A DNA stretch of 64,000 nt from Carposina sasakii (lineage: Eukaryota; Arthropoda; Insecta; Lepidoptera; Carposinidae): the NCBI GenBank assembly GCA_014607495.2, contig CP053168.1, positions 992,001-1,056,000 of the forward strand. Direction: 5' to 3'. Made by a program: the position numbers and the translations under genes. Below, piece by piece: positions 55,937 through 64,000 of the stretch. The stretch's first letter is position 1; each line of letters starts with the position of its first letter. The notes under the pieces were generated by a model. It was given only the letters and a program-made list of their open reading frames with translations. It was not told the DNA's origin and searched no databases.

Positions 55937-56989
55937 TATATAAATCAAACAATGAAGAAGCTACATATTACGAATGCAAGTGTCCAATAAAAACTAACAA
56001 AACGTACAGCAGCTGGTGAGTGATCTTAAATTATTTAAAAAAATACTTTACTTAACTCCCTTAAAGTTATCTACAGCTACTACATCAAAACATGCACATA
56101 AATATAACAAAACAAAGCGAATACATGCACAAAAGTGACAAAGTCATATGGTCAAACAACTATAATTCCATCCAAGCTTATCCGAACCAATGCGAGACTC
56201 GCTAGAGTCCAACGAAAAATCATAAGACTGTACTAAGTTCCTCAAGTTTCCGCTTACTTCCGCCGGTAAAATTAAATCTGGAGACAGCAAAATGACCGCG
56301 AATGTGACTAGAAGCTATTAAATACACAGTAAAACCTTGACAGGTGTCGGCACTACCGGTTTTACGTTGTAGTTGTAAACCAGAAAAAATAACACATAAC
56401 CACGGTATAATAACTTTATGTAAGGTACAATCGCATGGAATTGACGATGTGTTGATTGATATTACCTACTATCAAATTATTGTAATCGCATCAAACAGAA
56501 CTTATATTTGCTCTAGTGCAGTTATTTAAAATCAGGCTGTAACTATAGAGAAATTCACAATATATTTTTCAGTTCTAACGAAATTGAGCTTCGAAAAAAG
56601 TTAATCTGAGTCAGCTCTTGCTTTTTTATGGGTGCATAAGTAGGTTTTTCAAGAGTTTTTCACCGTGACCTACTGAGATATTTAAAGTTTAGAATTCATT
56701 TGATAATTCATCACATTATAGGTAAGTATGTCAAGTGAGCATCAATGCAATCATACCCTTATTCAAGTTTTAATTAAATCTTAGAGCACGAATTTAGAAT
56801 ATTTAATGCACAACAACACATAAATATATCACTTGTCACTTGGATTAATTTAACATTCTAGATCGCACATATCGTATCTGATCTCACGATAACAACATAA
56901 TAGCTGGTATTTTTATAATAAAGCCATACACCAATAAGTTGATGAATTTCTTTTCTGAAATACTTATTGAATGGTTAAAAAACAGTTTT

Positions 56990-57215
56990 TAAGCCCTGAT
57001 TGCAAAGGGCATGCTTCGAAAGGACGCTAACCTTGTAACATGCAAGCCCTAGATTGGAATCCCCACGAAAAACATAGATGCGTAATCGTGGCCGTTCTAA
57101 GCATAACTGGCAGAGCATAATCATCAAAGAGATGAGTTTGGGCAAAACTTAAGCTCAAGAACGAATGGGATGGGATAAGGTAGGCCCTCTGTCTCATCTA
57201 AGGGACACAAGAAAG
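56990..57215 (+). mobile_element. Decayed RTE-like 3' end
   Basis: Ends AAGGTAGGCCCTCTGTCTCA then CTAAGGGACACAAG, the same closing words as at 48840 in the other orientation. Frame broken. Confidence 0.5.
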
Positions 57216-57504
57216 AGTTAAAAATCTGCTTACGAGTTTACTACGTGATGAAATATAAACGGGGCGATGAAGGAGGGAAAAAGGATCCAGGGAAACGGGG
57301 TACTTCAAAGGAATCTATTTCTTACTCACTACCATTACAATGAAATCATCCACATCATAAACCTTATCACATTGTACGTACACGATATGCATCTAATAAT
57401 AACTACGTCAATCGAGCACGTTCTCCTAAATCAATTCTTCGCGTAGAGGTCGATCAACGTACAACACTGGTCAGTTAGAATCAGAATACTAAATATTGAC
57501 TCAC

Positions 57505-57586
57505 CACTGTCATTGAATTTTTTCCTACACATGTTTACAAGTGTTGTGTCTGAATTTTGGAAAGGATACAAGACGAATAAACGCAT
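57505..57586 (-). CDS. Candidate 5' coding exon for the clip protease
   Basis: On the minus strand an ATG at 57586-57584 opens 27 codons (MRLFVLYPFQNSDTTLVNMC, then RKKFNDS) ending AGTG|GTGAGT, a strong donor in the phase the clip exon needs; an in-frame TAA lies four codons upstream. Joined, the protease would be about 386 aa. Against it: the hydrophobic start is too short for a normal signal peptide, and phase agreement alone has a one-in-three chance. Confidence 0.3.
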
Positions 57587-57861
57587 ACCCAGATATAATT
57601 AACTAGTAGTTCATTCATATAGTAAAACTAAAGTCACTGAGTAAAGACCTTGCACAATGCATAGTGCCCGAGTTTTGTTATTGCCTAAATTAATTACATT
57701 TACAATAAAGAAGCAAATATAATTTGTTAGATATAAATAATGTTACTATCACTCAACCTGCGAATTAAAATAATGTTGTTTGTTTTCAGTTTTCGTTATT
57801 TTTTCAGAGAGATATAGTAATATAAGCACAGTTTCACAATTTTAATCACATAAATCACAAT

Positions 57862-57867
57862 TTTATT
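57862..57867 (-). terminator. Possible polyadenylation signal after the Q-rich exon
   Basis: AATAAA on the minus strand, 208 nt past the TGA at 58077-58075. It would support the Q-rich exon being a terminal exon, but AATAAA is common in such AT-rich DNA. Confidence 0.35.
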
Positions 57868-58074
57868 ATCAGGTTGTTCAATAAATGTACCTATTTGATC
57901 GTCATATCGATTCTGATGATAGCGGACAGATCAAATACATTACACATTAGTCATATTTCCCGCTCTTACCAGAAACTTATTATTAATATTTACAACCCCA
58001 ATATCAAAGCTCATTATCAGTACCTACATGCAATCTATTTTAGTGTATTAGTATGTCTAACTGCATTCAAGAAA

Positions 58075-58883
58075 TCAAAAGTTATTACGGAATACTCCCT
58101 CGACGTTGAAGTTATTTCTCGATTCCGTGTCAGGTACTGGAGTCAATATTGCCAGAGTAGTTGTCTGTACTGCCTCGGTAGTTTCCACAACTACTGGGGC
58201 AGCAGTAGTAGTAGTAGTTGTGGTAGTTTCTGCTACGGGAAAGTTAACGAAGTTGGCAGTTGTAGCTTCAATGTTTTCGTTTGATTTATTTGGCGCATCT
58301 TCGAAATTTACTTCATCATAAACATCGCCGCTTACTGGGTTTATTGTTGTTTGGGTTGTGTTCTGTCCGAATTTAATTTGGTTTTGGTTATTAGAGTATT
58401 GCTGATATTGCGCGAACTCTGGTGGGTATTGTTGATTTTGTGGAAAAGGTGGGGTTTGTGATGAATACTGGTTTGGTTGAGGAAACTGCACGGCCTGGCT
58501 TGGTGGTGGAAACTGCGGATTTTGAGGTGGATACTGCTGATTTTGGGGCGGATACTGCTGATTTTGGGACGGGTACTGCTGATTTTGGGGTGGATACTGC
58601 TGATTTTGGGACGGGTACTGCTGATTTTGGGGTGGATACTGCTGATTTTGGGGCGGATTCTGTTGATACTGCTGGTTATCCTGTTGATACTGCTGATAAG
58701 GGTATTGTTGGCCGTAGTTTTGTTCATCATTGGTTATGGCAGGTCTGTTATTTCCGTACGGGTATTGGTTTCTGTCCCGGCCATTGAATAAACTGGTGAG
58801 GCTCTCCCTGATCCTCCCAGGCTGGAGGAAGTTTAATCCACTGAATCTGGGCTGATATCGCCGTTCTTCGCGGTTGAAAAAAT
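58075..58883 (-). CDS. Gln/Pro/Thr-rich exon of a secreted-type low-complexity protein
   Basis: A 269-residue open frame begins after the acceptor ACGCTCTAG (58890-58884) in phase 1, so the start codon and any signal peptide lie on an exon at higher coordinates that I could not find. First comes an arginine-rich part (FFNREERRYQPRFSGLNFLQ), then tandem QNQQYPP/QNQQYPS heptads (about 58513-58660), a mixed N/Q/F part, an acidic part (DVYDEVNFEDAPNKSNENIE) and a Thr run (ETTTTTTTTAAPVVVETTE) before TESRNNFNVEGVFRNNF and TGA. No domain is recognised. Similar Q/P- and T-rich stretches occur in insect extracellular-matrix and cuticle proteins and as extensions of clip proteases. Four in-frame codons plus one base before the TGA there is a phase-1 GT that fits the clip exon at 54779. 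Coding status is likely; gene identity is not settled. Confidence 0.6.
58513..58660 (-). repeat. 21-bp coding tandem repeat
   Basis: Seven-codon units QNQQYPP and QNQQYPS, largely alternating, so the higher-order period is 42 bp. DNA units read TACTGCTGATTTTGGGGCGG-like on the plus strand. High unit identity suggests recent length change. Confidence 0.85.
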
Positions 58884-59224
58884 CTAGAGCGTGATAGAAA
58901 AACAAATATATTTTATATTTACAATTCTTCTCAGCTGATCTGCAGGTATGTTATGGTATACTAAAAATTATTTATATTATATTGATTGTTGTCGCAATTA
59001 TGTAACATAAAACTATAATACATAGGTAGGTGTAAAGGTATATAAATAGTTACTTTACTCATATAACTGCTGATGTAATGTTTAGTATGTGAGTGTACCT
59101 ATGAATGTATAGGTAATAAATATTGTCCTAACACTTAAGTGTATAGACTGTTAAGGCAATGCAACATGGTAAAGCATCGACGTTTGTTGTCGTAACAGTC
59201 CCAACAATAGGGGTTAGTCCACTC

Positions 59225-59455
59225 TAATCATATGATCTGCTGCGAGTGGAAACTGATCACGCTTTTGGGTACACTGCAGACGAATGAAAAGTAGAACTAA
59301 TTTGCAATCGTACAATATTCGCCTTGAAATATCAAAGTGTGAAATTCACGTAATACGAATTTGACAAGCAATCAGCGATACAATTTTCGCTAAGTCTTTA
59401 ATCGATCGCGTGATCAATACCCAAAAGCGTGAACTCGCAACGGATCATATGATAG
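59225..59455. mobile_element. Foldback enclosing a CGAATTTGACAAGC core
   Basis: Arms CTAATCATATGATCTGCTGC...CGCTTTTGGGTA pair with TACCCAAAAGCG...GGATCATATGAT; the core ATACGAATTTGACAAGCAAT is shared with 28250-28600. Confidence 0.65.
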
Positions 59456-59938
59456 AACTCCGCACCTTAACTCGCGCGAAAAAAAAATTTTGCAATGTCT
59501 AAGCAGAATAATTTTAGAAAATACAGATAAATAACTTAACTAGAAAATTTGTCCCACGGTGCAAGAATGAGGATGTTTGTTGTTTAAACAAGGATTACTT
59601 TAGAAAGGAACTCATACTTATAAGGTTTTTATTTTTAAATTAGAAAAGCTCGTAAAGTATCCAATTGAATGATTTATTAGTTAAAGGTGTTGGGTATACT
59701 TCAAAAAAAGGAGGAGGCCTGTATGTATAATATTTTTTTTTTATGTATGTTGAAATATTTCAAAAATTTTTTTTTGGTTGGATAGAACTTCTGAGTGTCC
59801 TCCAGGAGAAATCAAGGGTAACCACCGAAAATTGTATGCTCGTATGGTGCTTTTGTTACGTAATCATGTCCTACTCAGGTATATTCAGGGTGACAAGCAG
59901 AATAACAGTTGATTACTGCAATTGGTGGAAACTATTAA

Positions 59939-60400
59939 GTAGTATGTAGGGCTAACGTTTACTTGCTATCGCTTTGCTTTTGAACTCCTTAACGGTTAGT
60001 TGGCAATGGGTCTTATTAGTGTGTATAAGCCGATCGCGTGTTACTTGAATCAACATCATGCTGATGTGAAGCTACAGAACTCCAACGGTTAGGAGTTGGG
60101 AGACAGTACTGCAATTGGTCGATCAGCTAACTTGTTGCTTGTGAGGTATACTTTCCTGACTCGCAAGCGGATACAGTACTGATTGGTCAATGGAGTGGTA
60201 GGGCTAAACCCATCTGACAAGCTAGAACTCCTTAACTGTTGAAATTGAAAACTATTTAGTAGTGTGTAGGGCTGACGTGACTTTCAATATCTGATCGCGC
60301 AGAAAACGGTTAAAGACAGGCTTCCTGCATTGGAATCAAAAATGATAAAGCTGACGGTTAGGAGTTGGGAGACAGCCAATTGGTATCGATGTGAGGACTT
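59939..60400 (+). repeat. Degenerate direct repeats
   Basis: Words recur in parallel: GTATGTAGGGCTAACG/GTGTGTAGGGCTGACG, GAACTCCTTAACGGTT/GAACTCCTTAACTGTT, and GGTTAGGAGTTGGGAGACAG exactly twice (60090 and 60358). Spacing is roughly 245-320 bp. Confidence 0.65.
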
Positions 60401-60444
60401 GATCTGAATGGTCAAGCTACAGTAACTAGTACTGACTGGAAACC

Positions 60445-60713
60445 AGGGTGTTTTTTTGTGGCCACCATTAACGAATACGTACTCTATACATCAAATAAAG
60501 TAATTTGCCAAAAAAATGCTTGGATTTTTTTTTAATTAGATCTGGCGAAATTTATAAAGTACTTTTTTCAGATAAATAACTTAACATGCAGAAAAACGCA
60601 GTCTATTTACTCAACTTTGGACCCTAATATTTTGAAAACCAGACACTTCCCGGTGCAAGGAGAAAAATGATTGTGATGATGAAGAATGACGTTAACGACC
60701 AAAAATCACCCTG
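60445..60713 (-). mobile_element. CAGGGTG MITE, minus copy
   Basis: CAGGGTGTTTTTTTGTGGCC at one end and AAAAATCACCCTG at the other; internal ACATCAAATAAAGTAATTTG matches 6856-7241 inverted. Confidence 0.75.
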
Positions 60714-60740
60714 ATGTTTGTCCACAACGCATTAACACAA

Positions 60741-61215
60741 CTAAAAATTATGACTTTTAAAAAAAAAATTAACCGACTTAAACAAGGTAACTAATTTATC
60801 TACTTAATACATATTAAATATCTCAAATTATTTAAATATTTACAACTTAATACCTAATTTAACAAAGTCATCTTTAACTATTTAAATATTTATAATTATC
60901 ACTTATTTTTTGGAACTCAAATAAATGTAATTAAGAAAATACTTATAAAACCAAGAAAGGTTTTTATTTTTATTTTGCCGTGTGTGTGGCTTTGCCAGCC
61001 ACGCGCGTCCATCAACACAACAGACCACGTTACCTAACCGCTCAAAAAATAAGTGATAATTATAAATATTTAAAGTAAATGACTTTGTTACAGTATTAGG
61101 TATTAAGTTGTAAATATTTAAATAATTTGAGATATTTAATATGTATTAAGTAGATAAATTAGTTAATTTATCGCTTTTTAGTAAAGTTGGTTAATTTTTT
61201 TTTTAAAAGTATTTT
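60741..61215. mobile_element. Long AT-rich foldback
   Basis: Arms of ~175 bp pair, e.g. TAATTTATCTACTTAATACA with TGTATTAAGTAGATAAATTA, around a GC-richer centre (GGCTTTGCCAGCCACGCGCG). No target duplication seen. Confidence 0.75.
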
Positions 61216-61349
61216 TACATCGTTTATTACTATGAACCTACTTAGTATTATGTTTGCATAAGTAGTTACCCGGTGACTAAAATCTTTTCCATACTTACAG
61301 ACAACATTTAAAAAATTTTTGAATACTTAGTAGAGGGTAGTTAATTCTG

Positions 61350-61720
61350 TGTAAGTAATGTGTTGGATTTTAGAGGTTCATAATAATTAGTGGTTTACTA
61401 ATTTACTAATTTCTATAATCCTGAGGATGCCACGGTTGTTGGCGAAACATATCGCACCTTCGGTAGAACAAGGGCACAATTGCGTATTGCAATTTATGAC
61501 AATTGTGCCCTTGTTCTACCGAAGGTGCGATTATGTAGATTATTTATCTAGTTTTTGATTTCGGAATGGTGCAATGTATCGTCTTGCATGCTAGGTGCTC
61601 GGGTCTGGTTTCTCATGGCGATTGTAGTTAGTGCAAGTGCCTGTTGTCGCAATTATGAGTTATCAGATCCGAGGGTCAGTGGAGGGTGTAGGGCCCGGTG
61701 GTGGGCGCACCCATAGTGAA
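61350..61720 (+). mobile_element. GGAGGGTGTAGGGCCCGG family copy with nested insertion
   Basis: Nearly the same sequence as 34420-34700 but interrupted at CGAAACATAT|GTAG by a small palindromic element. Confidence 0.78.
61453..61531. mobile_element. ~79-bp palindromic mini-element
   Basis: Arms CGCACCTTCGGTAGAACAAG and CTTGTTCTACCGAAGGTGCG pair exactly and extend to 30 bp each around a ~19-nt loop. TAT is repeated at both borders; the intact target is seen at 34507-34520. Confidence 0.85.
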
Positions 61721-63300
61721 TGGAAGACAACATTTAATTTAGCAAACAGTTAAATTTAACTTTTATTGTATGTACCGAATACACTTCTTCGGTAATTAAG
61801 GAATGTAATGAATGAGACGTCGAAAATTAACTAATAGGTTTACATATTTTTCACTTTGATATTGTTTTATCTCCTTAATACGGGGTTAGATAGAGTAAGT
61901 TACTAGCCCGGATGGCCTAAGAGAACGGAACTAAAGTTCCTTAGTCCACTGTTACGATATGCACAGAAGGAGGCAAGAACGGCGATCAAATTTTAGTATT
62001 CTTTTGTTTGTATTAGTAACGTACAACGCTAACAAGCAGTTGCTTTGACCTATACTAGTACTAAGTAGTGGACGCCATCAGCTTAAACTTTAGAAACTTT
62101 ATTTCCAGTCACGTAAAAATTTCGGAAAATCCTTTCTTATTAATTGTCTACGTTGTACAAAGAAACCACCCTCCAAGTTTTAGGTCTCTACAGTCAATCA
62201 TTCAGGACAAAGAATTAAATATACTTATTGATAGATTCAATTATATGCAATTGAGGTTTTATTTATTATACTCGTATGTACCTATGTATCTACGCTAAGC
62301 ATGTAAATCTTTTACAGGGAAACAAATAGGCCAAGTTCTAGAATATCGATTTACCTACTTGTTTCATTCCTATTTCCATAGTTGTGAAATACAATTTAAC
62401 AAGAGTAAATATGTATGATTAGAGTATACAAACTAAATACTTAATGTACTTTTATCCCATTAAGTCGGGAAAACCATCACTTTAGGATATTTTTTACATA
62501 AAATTGAGGTAATCATCACCAAGTCATTGACATTGAAACGGTTGGGTGGAGTGATAAAATAAATAATTGACGCCATTTTAGACTTTTTTTTTATGAATGT
62601 GTGAATATTCTAACATAAAACAGTGTGTCAATACGCGAAAAAATATTTTACATGGATAGGTAAATCAGTAATCACCGAATGATAAAGTACTTACCTATCA
62701 ACAAAATGTTAAACTCCATATGACAGGTTTTTTATCTTGATAGTATGGATAACGGATAATCCTAAACAACTTAGGAAAGCTCATACAATCTGAAAGAATA
62801 AACATGTGATTTCGAGTGAATCACACTAAATCTAGTAGAATTTCATCTAAGCTCTACCTACTTAAAAAAAATACCAATAATTTGAAATAGAGGTAAGGTA
62901 CTTAGGTCGAAATTTTGACACGGGGCGACCACTGGTTTAAATTATGCTCAAATAAATTCTGGACGCCGGATTGTATATCATTTAATGAGCTAATACTTTA
63001 CGGGTATCAATGTTAGAGATTAAGAGGTCAGTAGCTCATTCAAGTTTGTCGCATGATCTTATGTTTGACAAGCAGCTTAGTTATACCGCAAATAGAGAAA
63101 CTACAGTTAATGGAATTAGGTAGGTACACGATTTGTACACTTTTGCCTGTGCATTGAGTTAGAATTTTGGATATTTAATTTTATATTTTATTGAAAGTAG
63201 CAAAATATTAAACAGAGTTTTTATAAAATTTAATTCATTTTGCTAAGTTGCGAAGGTTTTAGAAATAATTTGATAGGTAGGTAGGTAGGTACATTGATAT

Positions 63301-63530
63301 TGACGGCCGATTGGTCCTAGTAGGTAGTGACCCTGCCTGCGACGCCATAGGTCCTGGGTTCGAATCCCGGTAGGTGCAAACATTGATATGACGAATATCG
63401 ATGTTTGTTTCCGAGTCATGGATGTTTCTATACTTATCTATGTATTTATATACCGTTGCTTAGTACCCACGACACAAGACCTTAGGGATCTTAATGTGGG
63501 GACTAGGTTAATGTGTTGTGTAGTGTGTGA
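63301..63530 (+). mobile_element. tRNA-derived SINE, copy without poly-A
   Basis: Starts TGACGGCCGATTGGTCCTAG, B-box GGGTTCGAATCCC, body as in 52884-53123. The 3' end lacks the poly-A and no target duplication is evident. Confidence 0.85.
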
Positions 63531-63599
63531 ATGTTAGTCTTTAGTCTATTTCGTACAAGTAACTATGCAATTCACTTCTCCACTACATCCATCCAAAAT

Positions 63600-63785
63600 A
63601 TCAGCTGCATATCCTTTTGTACATATCGTAAGAGTCGACTAAGGAACTCGGGCATTCTCTCAGGCGATGAGCTAGCAACTTGTCACTGGTCACTTACATC
63701 TGCCCAGCTGTACTAAACGTGGCCGTGGGATCTCTGTTATGATCCTGCAGTTCTGGCTACCCCATTTCGGGAATACAGTCGTGTC
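63600..63785 (-). repeat. Interspersed repeat, GATCAGTGACAAGTTGC family, near full length
   Basis: Runs from ATCAGCTGCATATCC through TCGTAAGAGTCGACTAAGGA and CAACTTGTCACTGGTCA to GATCCTGCAGTTCTGGCTAC and CCATTTCGGGAA on the plus strand; the best copy for a consensus. Confidence 0.65.
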
Positions 63786-63794
63786 TATATGTGT

Positions 63795-64000
63795 ACAGGT
63801 GTAACAAATAAGGGTATGTTAAGCGAAAAGCTATGTAATATAGCCCACTGTAGAGAACCTATCCTACAAAATTTGAGACCCGAAATCATATGTTTATTTT
63901 TCCCGATAGTATGGAGAATTTTCAAATATCTCAGGAATTTTGCATACAATCTTGAAAAATCTCTATAGTGGGCTATTCACATAGCTTTTCGCTTAACATA
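63795..64000. mobile_element. Palindromic MITE, cut by the window end
   Basis: Starts CAGGTGTAACAAATAAGGG next to TA, TTAAGCGAAAAGCTATG arm, and is returning through CACATAGCTTTTCGCTTAAC when the sequence stops. Confidence 0.75.

Larger units (their letters stand above)
58884..64000. other. Gene-free right end
   Basis: No exon recognised, though the 5' exon of the Q-rich frame should lie here or beyond. Contents are repeats described separately; 61.73-62.7 and 62.9-63.3 kb show nothing I can name. Confidence 0.55.

Noticed and set aside
56260..56330. Hydrophobic LLVTFAVILLSPDLILPAE stretch as protease signal exon
   Set aside because: No ATG in frame, and its GAA|GTAAGC donor is phase 0 while the clip exon needs phase 1.
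58341..58791. Alternative frames over the Q-rich exon (both strands)
   Set aside because: Generated by the 21-bp repeat, which leaves several frames open; only the minus frame with the acceptor at 58884 is spliced and compositionally sensible.

Overview
The window is eukaryotic nuclear DNA, almost certainly from a moth or butterfly (Lepidoptera). Genes are split into many short exons with GT-AG introns. The background is AT-rich and full of lepidopteran-type repeats: Helitrons ending in a hairpin plus CTAG, RTE-like non-LTR retrotransposon 3' ends with GAT tails, tRNA-headed SINEs, and many MITEs and foldbacks. I see no bacterial features, CRISPR array or operon.

Layout. 1-22.8 kb: no supportable exon. 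It holds two 796-bp Helitron copies that appear identical, several MITEs, a 254-bp foldback, tRNA-like repeats, and two GC-richer, apparently repeat-free blocks (8.4-9.4 and 18.3-19.2 kb) that could be developmental regulatory DNA. 22.8-28.0 kb (+): the coding exons of nab, the EGR/zinc-finger transcriptional cofactor, with NCD1 and NCD2 domains and two phase-consistent alternative 3' ends. 28.0-30.6 kb: tail-to-tail spacer with a solo LTR and a LINE fragment. 30.6-42.8 kb (-): a complete 12-exon organic anion transporting polypeptide (OATP/SLCO) gene of about 596 aa, with a Kazal-like loop but a degenerate family signature. 42.8-46.8 kb: repeats. 46.85-54.8 kb (-): a clip-domain trypsin-like serine protease with an intact His/Asp/Ser triad, an LPR|VVGG activation site and one GC-AG intron; its 5' coding exon is uncertain. 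58.08-58.88 kb (-): a Gln/Pro/Thr-rich exon, either the last exon of a separate secreted-type protein or an N-terminal extension of the protease. 58.9-64 kb: repeats only.

The three recognised genes show no sign of acting together: a nuclear cofactor, a membrane transporter and a secreted immune/developmental-type protease are ordinary chromosomal neighbours. I did not find a convincing new biological system. The most checkable unusual points are the alternative nab tail, the divergent OATP signature, the question of how the Q-rich exon and the clip protease relate, a dispersed tRNA-like repeat family, and several insertions dated by exact target-site duplications or nesting.
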